DNA of 64,000 bases from contig OX422194.1 in the NCBI GenBank assembly GCA_949130485.1, positions 6,026,699 through 6,090,698 of the forward strand, read 5' to 3'. Positions within the stretch are counted from its first letter, which is position 1; each line of letters opens with the position of its first letter. Under the pieces are notes generated by a model that saw only the letters and a program-made list of their open reading frames with translations, was not told where the DNA came from and searched no databases. The translations under genes were made by a program, and so were the position numbers. This stretch comes from Agelas oroides (lineage: Eukaryota; Porifera; Demospongiae; Agelasida; Agelasidae). Below, piece after piece: positions 52,740 to 63,999 of the stretch.

Positions 52740-52818
52740 ATGGCGCGAGTGATGTCCTACTTGTTCGTGTTGGCAGCGGTACTGGCGTGCTTGGGACCAG
52801 GAACCAAAGCGCAGCAAG
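52740..52818 (+). CDS. Start codon and signal peptide exon of the second receptor
   Basis: ATG at 52740 opens MARVMSYLFVLAAVLACLG with a short basic start, a hydrophobic core and a small-residue end, then TKAQQ and a gtgggt donor at phase 1. A nearby upstream ATG (in atatgaagcatgg) lacks a hydrophobic stretch, so this start is preferred. Confidence 0.75.
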
Positions 52819-55800
52819 GTGGGTAGATGCCCAGCGTACCCGCACATTTGCTACACATCATCACATGCGTATACTAGCTACAGTTGGTGCGGAATGCAGA
52901 CCCACATTTCAGGCCAATAATAAAATCCTGTGTGATCATACAGAGATACAAGTGCTACTGTCTGCTCTTAATCATGTGATAATAGCTTACTGACTAATAC
53001 TGTTTATAATAACATCAGAGCAACAAGACATACTGGCGCTGGGATATTTTTTGATACCCGAAACTTTTGTAGTACGCGGAAATATAAAATCACATCTGAA
53101 AATACATTGTAAAACATTGAGTATCTTTTTTGCCACCTCCTCTGAAAAGGAAATACCAAAGTTCTTGCCCTTCCATTGGCCTTGCCTACAGCCGATACCA
53201 TGCTGCAGCAAGTGCCAAATTTGGCTAGCGATGCAATATAATACATGATTATCACACTTGTCCACGAGTAGAATCTTTTTTTCCGAGGATAGGTGCTTGA
53301 ACAGATGTAATATTCTGTTTGCTAAATCCCTGGTAGAAGACTGTTTGGAATTGCAATTATTATTATTATTTATTCTACACTTTTTATGTCTGCTGGACCT
53401 CAGGGCACGCAACAAGAGCGCAACGTTTCTTAAGTGTCCGAGCATCAATTAGTCCCTCTATATGTAGCTACATGTACAGTACACAAGCACTGTGAAGAAA
53501 TGGATATGCTAACTATTGCTTATGTGTCAGAACCAATTTTAAACCTATGATGAAGAGTTACTGCCATCACTCTCTAACGGTAGCGTAAAACTGTTATGGT
53601 CTCCCCTCATGTAAATATTTGGGTATAATACAATTAAGTTTGTTGAGTTAGTCACAAATAACTTATCTGTTGATATGTGGTTTATTCTTGTGTTCGTTTG
53701 TCATGACATTGTTATGTTCCAGCTTGAAAGCAAAAAACAGGTTTGGCTTTGCAACAGGTCAAGTATTGGCACACTAATGTAAGAGTTTGTTTGGGAGATA
53801 CAAATTGTCTGATAGTGGATAGAATAGTGGATGGAAAGGGAAGGGTGCAGCAACATTATTGTCCAGAGGGTACCTGACCAGCAAATTATCTGTCTTGAGG
53901 GTCAAAATATCATACAGTTATTGTCCAGAGGGTACCTGACCAGCAAATTATCTGTCTTGAGGGTCAAAATATCATACAATTATTGTCCAGAGGGTATCTC
54001 ACCAGCAAATTATCTGTCTTGAGGGTCAAAATATCATACAATTATTGTCCAGAGGGTACCTGACCAGCAAATTATCTGTCTTGAGGGTCAAAATATCATA
54101 CAATTATTGTCCAGAGGGTATCTCACCAGCAAATTATCTGTCTTGAGGGTCAAAATATCATACAATCATTGTCTAGAGGGTACCTGACCAGCAAATTATC
54201 TGTCTTGAGGGTCAAAATACCAAAATGGTGAATGGAAGGGGACATACAAAGTAAGATTATTGTCTAGACACTATCTAACCGCCACACACATTGAGAGGAT
54301 AGAAGAGATGATGATTTGTCTTGAGGGTATTTGTGGCCAAAATTAATAGCGTCCGGAGGGTCACATGCAATTTTAATATGTCTTGAGGGTAATTCCTCAA
54401 AATCAATTAAAGTCTTGAGGGCTTTTTGCAAAATTAATTGAAGTCTTGAGGGTGTACCCAAATTCACTCTTCTATGGGGGTGTATCTTTAATAAATGGAA
54501 TAGCCCATTAAGCTAGTCAGTCCTACTGCTCTCATACAAATTGTGGCCTATACACTACATTTACCACATAATATGCAAACCAGTCAAGTGAGAATAATTG
54601 AATTAGTAGTCACGTGCAAGAAATAAATAACAGCCCACAGTGAACAGTGAAACCAATTTATACTAGGCCACCCTCATTGTTTTCACTTAGTAGATGCTAA
54701 ACACTTAAGTAGTTTTTGGAGGGAATACGCACAAAAACCACTAGCTAAATCTACAACTCACATTGCAATATCCACTAGTAAGTTTCTTGTCCTTGGGCTC
54801 ACTGTTCACTATAAGCCACTATAGCAGTCTGTATGATCAGCAGATTGCAGTTCTGACGGAACGTATTCATGGATATTGTGTTCAGACATGGGAGGACTCA
54901 CGCCATATGATTTACATATTTATCAAATCTCAGCGTAATCAAGGTTATGCAGTGCTCATGAAAGTCTAACCAACTGGAAGTAGACATAGTACATTGTCAC
55001 AGTTTGCAATTTGCTGTATTAAGGTAACTACTATTTGAGCTACTAGAAACAAACCTTCTCTGACTACAAATTTCAATAAAGAAACCATGTATTGGCTTGC
55101 TCATGAGAAACAGGCCTACCAAATTTGACCCTTTAATCACTCTTGAAATTTGATTTCGACTTTGGTAATGTCCTTGGTAGTCTAGTGTTCAGGCCTGAAG
55201 AGGAGATGAAAGTGTTTGGATTCTGCCCTCAGATGGGACACTGGACTCCTATGGACAGTCCCATCTGTCCCATGGTGCAGTGGGATAGGATGGACACTGG
55301 GATGTGGGGCCCTCAGATGGGACAGTGGACTCCCATGGACAGTCCCACCTGTCCAATGGTACAGTGGGATCCCATAGGATTTTGAAGGCAGACTTGGACA
55401 TCACTCGAAATCCGGAGTGAAATCCGTAGCTACCGTATACTATCGATGTACTTCTGCATGCTCATGGCATCATTGCTGAGTGCAGCGAAGTGGAGCGAGG
55501 CTTGGTAATTGTGACGTAGGCCTCAGAGGCATGACATAATAGTAGGCGTGACATACTAGGAAGCGTGACATAACAAGGATTGAGGCTTGGTAGTCGCGAT
55601 GCAGTCTCAGCCCTGCACGCAATGTCAAATGATGTCACACTTTTGGCCCCCAGGCACACGTGATCTGCATTGCTACTGAGTTAGCAGTCCAACTAACTCC
55701 AGTTCAATTTAGATCTACTAAGCAGCAAGCAGAACATCCAGTTCCACTTCATAGCTCATGATCTCAACCGTAGATAGCACTACTGAGCAAGCAACCAAGC

Positions 55801-58800
55801 TCGGTGTAAGCTTTCAGCTCAACTTTCATCTGAACCACCCAACGAACTCGGCATAAGCACCCAACTCGATCTACGTCACTCAGCAGTTTCTACACTCGTT
55901 TTATGTTTTGTCTTCCCTAAACGAACTCCCTCGCCCAGCAGTTCTGGACTGACTGAAGAAAAGCTGAACACTGGCTGTCCACAAAGGCCTTTCAACAACT
56001 ACTGTTCAAGGACTGTCTATCCTCGTACCCAGGCTAATGGACAGCCTAGGTGCAAGGCTAAGGACTGTCAAGTAGCTATTGTGGTCTATTGCTCAGTGTC
56101 TGCCCCAATCAACAATAGTGGCCAGGCTCTGCATTGCACACAAGGCTTTCTGCCTAGAACTTCAAATTCTCTCCATCTAGCAACTACTAACTACATTTAG
56201 ATCTCTCAAGGATGACATCATAATCACTTTGCCTCCTCAGTGGTTATCCCATTAAATTTGCTGAAGAACCTCTATGTTGTCCCATTTACTGCCCTTTTCA
56301 GCTCACTTGGAACAAGAGTGGAATCTAGACGGGACCGTGGGAAATTGTGATTAGTTATAATCGTTGTGCATGTGGACATAGCGCCAAAATCCGGTAAATG
56401 TGTAGCGGGTGCAGGTGCAGTCAAGTGTGTGGAATTTTTTCGACAGTTGATTGTCAGACTGATGGCTTGGGACGGTTATCAGACTGTCCAATCATTCGCT
56501 ACGTGGTATCCTCCCACAGTGTCATTTCCAACAGAGAGTTACGGTTTGTCTCAGACCTATCCGGGAATGATGTCAGAAGACTACCATGACTATGAGAACA
56601 GCACGGGTTTACAGCAGCACGGTAGGTATACTTACGCGGTGAAACTTATAAACCCCCTTAAAAAATCAGACTTTGTTGTTCAGAAGTTTCGAGCTGAGTC
56701 GGTGTTTAAGTGCCCCAAAGAAATTAGGCTGTAACTGTTGGCTACTTTTCCCGAGTTTCTACCCGAGACAACTACGTTTTCTCTAGGATATTACAGCAAA
56801 GGCCATGGCGGCAATAAAGTATGCTTTGTAACAGAGGAAGATGTAGAAAACATGTACAAAACTTACTGTGATCCACAACAGGAAGTGAATTTGTGGTGTG
56901 ATGGTCGTCCCTCTACTCATAATAGTGAAAGTGTGGAAGATACACTGCAAAAGAGGAAACGGAGTACAGAAAAAGGTGATGAGAGCATCTCCAAGCGTGC
57001 CTCAATACGTGAAGAGGATTATGGAACAGCTACAGGATAAGCATGGGGATAAGTATTCCGCTGTACAGTTTCTCCTCTGGGCAAACATGCTTCAACTTGG
57101 GACACACAGAGACTATGAAAACCCTCCAAATTGCCCGATGTTCGGTGGAGGTGGGAAGAAAAAGCCAGAAAGGAAATCCGAGTTAGTTGAAGCACTTAGT
57201 GGAATTGCAGGTGTTATGAAAGGCATTTAACTGCAAAAGTACCCCCACACCTGAAAAAAAAAAAGCCGCAAAGACCCCTGACATTCCCCAAGGAATCTCA
57301 CCAGGCAAATGCGTTCATCTGCATAGTCAGTACATAGTCTCGTGCCCCGCCCGCACGCGCCTCCCGGCGAGAAACGGTCTGGTGAACGAGTCGAATTTCT
57401 TGGGCTTATTCCCCAAAAATGGTAATGACCAATGAGATTGCGAGATTGGTAATTATTTTGTAGCACCTCCTTACAACAGCAAAAATTTTCAAATCTACTC
57501 GAGTATTCGTACCTTTTTTGAGCGGGTTGGCCGCAAAATGTTTTGATCATTGCTAGGTTACATTGTCGCAAAAGTGTGCGCTAGCCCAAGAAATTTGACT
57601 TGGTTCATCAGACTGTTTCTCCTCGGGAGAGGGTGGGGTCTGGGGACGAGACTAGTCAGTACATTGGACAACTTAAGGAGTTACAATCCCTTTTTGAGGA
57701 TGGTGCAATAACGAAGCAGAAAGGAGACATTCTGAAAAAACTTAGTGAACTGTAGAGACACTCATGGCCATTGTACATCATGCATTCCTTTTTGTTTTTT
57801 TTTGCAATATTAGTGCATGTTGTCCTATAGTATACAGGCCTTATTCCCATGCTCCCCACTATACAAAGCAAAGAGGATTGTTACAGCGGCAGGGGAGCTT
57901 GGGAATGATTATAGCCCAGTACCAGGCTGAATAACGACTGAGAGTCTACTGGGAGCAACAAAGCTGAATTAAGACCTGGGAATGATGCTATAGCCTCAAT
58001 TTCAAGATACCATTGTCGCATGATGGCATGACCTCATTCCCAGGCTAGTTTGGATCATACATGTAGAGCTGTTTGATCATTCCCAGGCCACCCAAACTTG
58101 CTATTTGCAGCTAGTATACCTTTAAGCGAGGAAAAAGTCATATCACATGCATATTCATACACAAACAATCCATGCAGCTGCCAGTAGATGTATCTTACTT
58201 ACAGCTCACATCCACAATCAATGCACCATTGCTCACAATCACTAGCTGTTATGGACGCAAATCCTGCTAGGATGAAAAGTTCGGGATTGCCTGGTATGCA
58301 GCTTCTTTCTCCTTTATGTATCCTTTAACCTTGCCAAATGCTAGTTCAATGGACATCAGATCTGGTGAATACGGGGGAAGAAATTTCACAAGTTCTCCAA
58401 CACTTCTGATTAGCTCTGGTAATTCTGGCAGAATTGTGCAGCTGTCAAGCACTACAACTGAGTTAGGGTTAATACCATTGAAAGGCATGAGAAGTTTAAG
58501 TAGCCTCTGTGTAAAGTCGTAGAAAGTGTCAGCATCTACAGTGCCTTCTACAGTGTTGCAGTCTGAGCTGCACATAGCTCCAACTGCAGAAATCCTTCTG
58601 CCTCTAGAGAGGAATGTGTGAGCTGATGCCCTGTGACCTCTGAGAGCATAACCAAACTTCCGGAGGGCATTTCGCTTATCACACCCCGTTTCATCAACAA
58701 AAACGAGCATGGACGTATCAAAAGCTGCTATTTCAGCCATGTACTCACAGCGCAGTATCTCGCTTCTCTGCAGTGCAATACGTTGTATTTTCTTTCAAGT

Positions 58801-61800
58801 AAATCCAAATTTTTTGCTGTGTTTTGATTATTGATGGTTCCGTACCGGTTGTCGACACAAGGAACTGCTGCAATTCATGAAGGTAAATTCCAGGATTTTC
58901 AAGGATCCAGGTAACCAACAGAAACTCATCGTGTTCATGTAGAATGTGGTTGCGACTCGTAGCTGAGCTTCTAGCAACATGTCCCCATCCTGTTAAAGCG
59001 ACCCACAATATGGCTAACTGTAGACGGTGCCACAGATAGACTGCGTGCAATATCGCAAACCTTCCTCTCATGGATTTTGCGCTGCCACACAATTCTCCAC
59101 CTCAGGTCCTCGCTGTAACTTCTATGGTGTGTCGGTTCTCCCATGGCTAGAGACAGTACGAAAACAAAAACGCAATTATTCGTGACTTCCTGTAGTCTCG
59201 AACCCAGACCCCTCTTTAGGGAGGTCTGGGTTCGAGACTAGACTTCCTGTTTCCCACGGTTTTTGAATTTGTGAGTGTTCCAACTGAGCTGAAAAGGGCA
59301 GTAATTTGCTGAAGAACCTCTATGTTATCCCATTTGACTTGCTGAAGAACCTCGTTCCAAGTGTCTTAATATGAAGCCATCACATGAGGTAGTCTCGTTC
59401 CAAGGCTCTCCCCGCTAAAGAGGGGGAGAACCTGGTGCATTTTATCATGTGCGTGACATCAAGGGTAGACAATAGGTAGACATGACTTAATTGCACATGG
59501 GCACGCACAAAATCCCGCCCATGTAGTTTGGATCTTGTGATCGAGGCAAGTACATGCATTGCTACGATAGCATAAAAACCGCTGGCTACAGCAGCCGTAA
59601 ATCGCAAGGTAAACCAGTGTAGTAGATTCTCAGAGTGTCATACACAGCACCATGACGGGCTGAATGACAAGAATTTTGTGTGTTGTGAGCCAGCGTCGTT
59701 GTTGTTCAAGTTGTGCCACTGACCCAAGAAATCGACTATTTCTGCGTGAACAACTATATAACACTGACTGCAAAGACGAAGGTAACACACTAAAGCCATA
59801 TTTACCTGAAAAGAAGACTGTAGTAGCCTTGAAAACGCTGGTGCCTGAACGTGAATGGGCACCCAGCTTAGTCCACCCCCGCATATGTCATGTCTACCCT
59901 TGACACGTGATAAAATGTACCATGCTCTCCCCCTCCTTAGCGGGGAGAGCCTGGGAACGAGGCTACACAGGAGGTACATTGGGCTCCCATTTATTTAACT
60001 ACATGTACTTCTTTCTGCTAGAGCATTGTATTGCAGAACAATACAAAGCTGGTCTTGGACTCAGCCTCAGACTAGACAAAAGTATGCATTGAAATATTGC
60101 AATCCATCATGTGATAATGAAGTTGCTTTTTGCACTTTCCCACTGATGAGTATGTTGGTGATAATTGGAGCGAGTGTGAACAAGCCCCACACCAGCAGAT
60201 TTCTCTTGTGATATCATGGCACAAGATGTAGGGCTGGTGTGAATGTGTTGTGGTGTCGTTCCCATCTTGTTTGGCTGGTTTTTGAGGGTTCCATCCCTGG
60301 AATTTTTTTTTTGTTTGAGTTGTGGGAGAATATGGTAGCACACACTGAAAAAGAGCGGAGAGACAACTTCTCAACCATGTGTACTACACATGAGGATAGG
60401 AACAAGCCATTGTCTCACTAATGCAGTGAACCATAGAAACACTGAAACTGTTGTCTCAGTGTGTGCATTAACACATGGCCAGGTATCCAAGTATGGTTGA
60501 AAGGCGTGCCCATGATGCTAGTTCAAAATGCAGGATTTTAAGTGCTTGTGGAGTAGCAAAACGAAACACAAACAGTTTTCAACGTTACTGGTATGAAGGT
60601 GTTTAGCGCTAAAAGAACAACCTGGATCTGGAGAAGTGGCATTTTTTGCCCCGACAGACAGACATAACGACGACAATGACAGACAGACATATGCAACCAA
60701 TCATTTTATCCCTTGTGCATGTGCGCAGGGTAATGAAGAGTTAACTAATAGAATAGAAGATGCATGTATACACACACTGGTGATTCTAGGGTGAATAAGC
60801 AAGGGAGACCCACAACCTATACACCTTAGGTCTAGGGGCATGCTTCCCTGAAAAAGTTTTTAATTTTTTGAGTGCATGAGAAGTGATCTGAGGCCACTTT
60901 CAACTGAATATGCACTACAGAGTACCATAATTGTTGAAATTTGCGGTAGATAAGTTTTGAGAGCCGGTCTACACTTGTGAAAGTAAAATTATGTGTGCTG
61001 CACGTTGGTATGTAGCGCGCACACTGCCCTATCGCAAATCACTAGAAAACTCGATTATCACCTTCACTCGACACTTAGCTACATGAAGAGTGCATCAATG
61101 AAAAAATTACAGATAACATATACATAAGTTACGCAAATCTCGCTGGAAACAGGGGAGACCTGTGCCTTAAAAACGCGAGTGTATACATATGAGTGTAGTC
61201 AGATTATTGTAACTTTCTTGTGGTACTCCTTGCCTTACACAGCCACAGCATTTGGTGTGCATCAATTTTGTGTTGTTTACAGGTAATACATCTGTGATGG
61301 ATAAATTACACATTTTCATGTGCTACAGGTATTGGGTTAACCCTGAACGGTGTGCAGTATACCAACAACAGTGTTGTCACCATCACAGATATTGGAACTG
61401 GTAGTGCTGCTCTGAACTGCACAACTATCCGCCCAGCCTGCTGCTATTCCGGTGATGGATTTTGGTACTTTCCTGATGGAAGTGAGGTTGAACGTACTGG
61501 TACTACATGCTACAGAACTAGGTCTCGAAGCCCTGGAACAATACATCTCCACCGTAACACTGGGGCTACCACAACAGGAATCTTCCACTGTGACATACTT
61601 GATGGCAGTGGAAGGAAACAGAGCATCTATGTGGGAATATATACTGTCACCACAGGTGAGTCCTGTACATTGAAGAGACAAGAGCCTGTTATAATGCATA
61701 GAAGAATCACATGTCCAATCTAAATAGGAAGCACCTCACTGGTATTAGTCTCAACCATAATTATGTCCTGTGTGTATGAGAAGCATTAATTGTGCCAAAA

Positions 61801-63494
61801 TTGCTCGATATACTATTGACAATAGGAAGGCAATGTCTCACCCGCAACGCGAACAGTTAATGCCATTCAGAAGACGGTCTAGATCGTTTGGAAGGTGGTC
61901 TCTGCCATTTGTGAAGGCCCTACAGAGCTATGATATCAAAAGCCAAAAAGGGTTAGCTGTGGCCCAACTTGAATGGGACATTACCTTACATGGTCATGCA
62001 CGACTAAGGTTACATGACCGCCGTGCCCATTACTCGAATACATATACCGTAAACTCCCAAAAATACGCACACCCCTCCCCCCTTTTTGCACGCTACTTTG
62101 AGGCAAAAGCAGAAAGAGGGTGTTTGCTCCCCCCTCACCTCCCTTGCGGCTCTTCTCAGTTTTAAGCACGAGGTCAACAATCACATGGGAATATATAATG
62201 GTTGAGACTAATACTGGTGAAGGGCTTCCTATTCGATGTTCCCAGTCATCAACCTCACAGATTTGTACTACTGCATTTTGATGACGATTTAGTATTGGAA
62301 GAAGTAGGAGCAATGACTTACCAGCTGAAATTGAGGAAAGCATTGAGTTTTGGGCTTGTTAACCCTCTCTCAATTCCTATTCTCAGTGCACCTACTACAG
62401 ACCAAACAAACCAAAACAGTATTACACAGATTAGAGAGAGCTGGCGTGGTGGTCATGTGGCCTTAGCTGCGTGTGGCCACGCCTTGACCGCGTGTGACTG
62501 CATAAGGCCATGTTGTATCCAAGATGCAGCTACAGACAACCTTTCTTGGCCACCATAGTATTGCTCAGTAGCTCTGTAGTGCCTTCAAGAATTGAGAAAT
62601 CGCCTTCTGAAAGATAAAGACCACCTTCCAAATGATGGAAACCACCTTCCCAATGGCATTAACCATTCGTGTTGCGTGTGAGACATCACCTTCCTATTGT
62701 CAATAGTATATCAAGCCATTTTGGCACTAATAATGCTTTATATATAACCCTGTGAAGTTACACACAAGATCAATAATATTTACAATGACTGTCGTGGGGT
62801 ATGGCAGCATCACTGGTCGTGTACTATGGAAAATCAGCGCTGCCTGTTGGTACTAAGCCAAGAGCCATCAAAGTTTGTATCACAAGCAAAACAAAAAAAA
62901 AAATCTGGGCAGTGGCCTGCAAATGAGGGTAGTGGTTTGGTGTGTATAAGCACTTACAAAAGCACTCGATGCTTGAGCTAAAGCTTCCTTGAAGGCATGC
63001 CGTTTACTACGGAGCATTTAAACAAGCGAAAAATTAACTTGGGGGTTAAAGGGGGGGGAGGGCATTTGTTTAAAGGGGTGTATTAATGCTAGCTTGCAGT
63101 AATTGCATTGTAAGCTACCTCTGCGCCATGTTTCTAAAAGCATTTTAGTGAATTGGTGTAGCCTATCATTTTATCCCCCTTTATAATCATACTTGGCGGT
63201 TACTACCTTCAGGTTCCCCCAATGTAACCAGTCTGAGATATGATAATCAGTCCAGGAACCTCACCTGCACCTCCACTGGTGGACCTGCTACCAATGTCAC
63301 CTGGAGGAGAGATGGAGCTGTGATAACTCCCAATTCAACTTACCAGCAGACCAAGAGAGTAGTTGATCCTGTTGTGGGTACCTACCAGACAGTGCTCACC
63401 ATTGGCCCATCAGTGAGTCAGTGTGACATTGTGGGGATATACAACTGCACAGTGGAGAATGTCAGAGGAGGATCATCTATGATGGTGGTTGTTG
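52740..63494 (+). CDS. Second receptor gene of the same family, 5' part only (tandem paralogue)
   Basis: Exons 52740-52818 (signal peptide), 61329-61655 (Cys-Cys Ig-like module) and 63213-63494 (Ig), all meeting at phase 1. It starts 1.9 kb after the stop of the upstream RPTP in the same orientation and repeats that gene's Cys-Cys plus Ig block in the same order. It very likely goes on to further Ig, FN3 and phosphatase exons beyond the right edge; that is inference. The 8.5 kb first intron contains a 3 kb DNA transposon and several MITEs. Confidence 0.75.
52987..53448 (-). other. Unidentified 153-codon open frame
   Basis: One of the longer unexplained open frames in the window (together with the frame at 14990-14517, which overlaps the antisense Ig gene). 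It includes RHKKCRINNNNN (from an ATT run) and KNFGISFSEEVAKKILNVLQ. No known domain, no splice evidence, and it starts inside low-complexity sequence. It may be chance or a transposon remnant. Confidence 0.2.
53857..54225. repeat. 62-base tandem repeat, six copies
   Basis: Unit begins GTCCAGAGGGTACCTGACCA at 53861, 53923, 53985, 54047, 54109 and 54171, exact period 62. Alternate units carry ATCTCACC in place of ACCTGACC. Weaker TGTCTTGAGGGT words continue to about 54460. Confidence 0.95.
54460..56256. other. Intron, one short duplication
   Basis: 55230-55375 has two copies of an 88-base unit (CAGATGGGACA-TGGACTC). The rest shows no recognised repeat or exon. Confidence 0.4.
56462..57230 (+). 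pseudogene. Accessory gene of the two-gene transposon, broken
   Basis: Reads MAWDGYQTVQSF, then QKFRAESVFKCPKEIRL, a TAA stop at 56732-56734, and in the same frame TTTFSLGYYSKGHGGNKVCF, EEDVENMYKTYCDP and a basic KRKRSTEKG (likely nuclear signal). After a frameshift near 57020 it goes on with QDKHGDKYSAVQFLLWANML, THRDYENPPNCPMFGGGG and KKKPERKSELVEALSG. From memory, similar proteins of unknown role occur in cnidarians and sponges; the last block (K-H-G-D-K-Y, L-W-A-x-M, Y-E-N-P-P) looks like a small DNA-binding helix bundle, which is a guess. Confidence 0.55.
57336..57653. mobile_element. AGTCTCG-family element with perfect 11-base target duplication
   Basis: 318 bases from AGTCTCGTGCCCCGCCC to GGTCTGGGGACGAGACT, flanked on both sides by AGTCAGTACAT (11 of 11). 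The centre contains no gene. It lies inside the two-gene transposon and so is younger. Confidence 0.85.
58199..59144 (-). pseudogene. Tc1/mariner-like (IS630-type) DDE transposase, frameshifted
   Basis: N-terminal helix-turn-helix: MGEPTHHRSYSEDLRWRIVW and VCDIARSLSVAPSTVSHIVG. Then, after a frameshift near 58987, ARSSATSRNHILHEHDEFLL and LENPGIYLHELQQFLVSTTG. The DDE domain (58740-58267) keeps all three acidic residues: Asp in VFVDETGCDKRN, Asp in VVVLDSC and Glu in PPYSPDLMSIELAF. The end, SITASDCEQWCIDCGC, lies in another frame up to 58199. About three frameshifts plus a stop, so it is inactive, but all parts are present. Usual length for the family is about 320-350 residues, which fits. 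Confidence 0.85.
59194..59239. mobile_element. AGTCTCG-family mini element
   Basis: 46-base palindrome, AGTCTCGAACCCAGACC arms around CCTCTTTAGGGAGG, flanked by TGACTTCCTGT and AGACTTCCTGT (10 of 11). Inserted just upstream of the transposase start in the two-gene transposon. Confidence 0.8.
59391..59964. mobile_element. AGTCTCG-family element, long copy
   Basis: Arms of over 80 bases: AGTCTCGTTCCAAGGCTCTC on the left pairs with GAGAGCCTGGGAACGAGGCT on the right; farther in, GTGACATCAAGGGTAGACA pairs with TGTCTACCCTTGACACG. Flanks TCACATGAGGT and ACACAGGAGGT match at 9 of 11. Confidence 0.8.
60217..60300. mobile_element. Fragment of the 26639 MITE family
   Basis: One arm, ATGGCACAAGATGTAGGGCT to GGGTTCCATCCC, followed by a T run. 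A GGAGCGAGTGTGAACAAGCC motif of the foldback family is at 60160. Confidence 0.7.
60301..61328. other. Intron before the Cys-Cys exon of the second gene, nothing firm
   Basis: No repeat arms or coding modules recognised; a CAGACAGACAT tract lies near 60652-60690. Confidence 0.35.
61329..61655 (+). CDS. Cys-Cys Ig-like module exon of the second receptor
   Basis: Phase 1-1, 109 codons. GIGLTLNG start, ALNCTTIRPACC, the GFWYFPDGSEV turn, then TGIFHCDILDG and IYVGIYTV. It matches 24059-24412 position by position at the conserved residues but is shorter in the loop between the Cys pair and the Trp. It is the first folded module after the signal peptide. Confidence 0.8.
61782..62737. mobile_element. 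Foldback element with about 100-base arms and a nested insertion
   Basis: AGCATTAATTGTGCCAAAAT on the left pairs with the right end, and ATACTATTGACAATAGGAAG pairs with CTTCCTATTGTCAATAGTAT. Near 62046 the stretch TACCGTAAACTCCCAAAAAT looks like the end of a further MITE inserted inside. Confidence 0.7.
63213..63494 (+). CDS. Ig domain exon of the second receptor
   Basis: Phase 1-1 Ig domain: [19 protein letters not shown] and GIYNCTVENVRG. Very similar to 27459-27743; long identical runs such as [12 protein letters not shown] and GTYQTVL remain. Donor gtgagt. Confidence 0.85.
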
Positions 63495-63684
63495 GTGAGT
63501 TGATCCTAGAGGAGTATGTATGCATGATTTTTTATCCTAATTATCTGGATAAGGACAGGGGCCACCTGACTGCTTATTTTGCGTAACATAGCGGTCCCAT
63601 CTCTTGGTCATCCTTTGTAGCGTGAGTAATGAAATGTGCTCTGCATGCTGGGTGACTTTGATTTAGTTCAAGTTAAATTAGTCG

Positions 63685-63902
63685 GTAGACTCTCTATGTA
63701 GGGATGGCGCTGACACGCAATATATGCAATACTTAAGCAAAAGCTGCATAACTTCACCACAAACACGCTAAAAGCTTATTTAAGAGCCCAGACATCCTCT
63801 TTGAGTGCCTTTGTGATCAGCAAGACCCATATAAGTGGCCAAAGCCACGCGAAAGACAGCTAAACGCAAAAGTGTGCGGTAGCAAAAGTACCATTTTTCG
63901 TA
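63685..63902. repeat. Dispersed repeat, copy 2
   Basis: Inverse copy of 46536-46768, starting at CTCTATGTAGGGATGGCGC and ending at GTACCATTTTTCGTATTC, directly followed by the CTTT microsatellite. Confidence 0.75.
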
Positions 63903-63903
63903 T

Positions 63904-63999
<96 letters not shown>

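Larger units (their letters stand above)
56289..59303. mobile_element. Two-gene DNA transposon with 26-base TIRs
   Basis: Left ACTGCCCTTTTCAGCTCACT and right inverse ending CTGAAAAGGGCAGT (25 of 26 matched) bound 3.0 kb with two convergent genes: a plus-strand gene of unknown role (about 56462-57230) and a minus-strand transposase (59144-58199). A second, smaller element (57336-57653) and a third (59194-59239) have jumped into it, each with its own target duplication. Outside the TIRs a direct repeat of about 33 bases (GCTGAAGAACCTCTATGTT) flanks the element. Confidence 0.7.

Noticed and set aside
55143-55385. Open frame with QMGHWTPMDSP repeats
   Set aside because: Product of an 88-base direct duplication; no splice or homology support.
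58267-58740. Transposase as a host-domesticated gene
   Set aside because: The open part keeps its acidic residues, but the ends lie in other frames and TIRs are still recognisable, so it is a decaying transposon copy.
62160-62558. Plus-strand 118-residue open frame
   Set aside because: Lies inside a foldback element with a nested insertion and has no recognisable domain.
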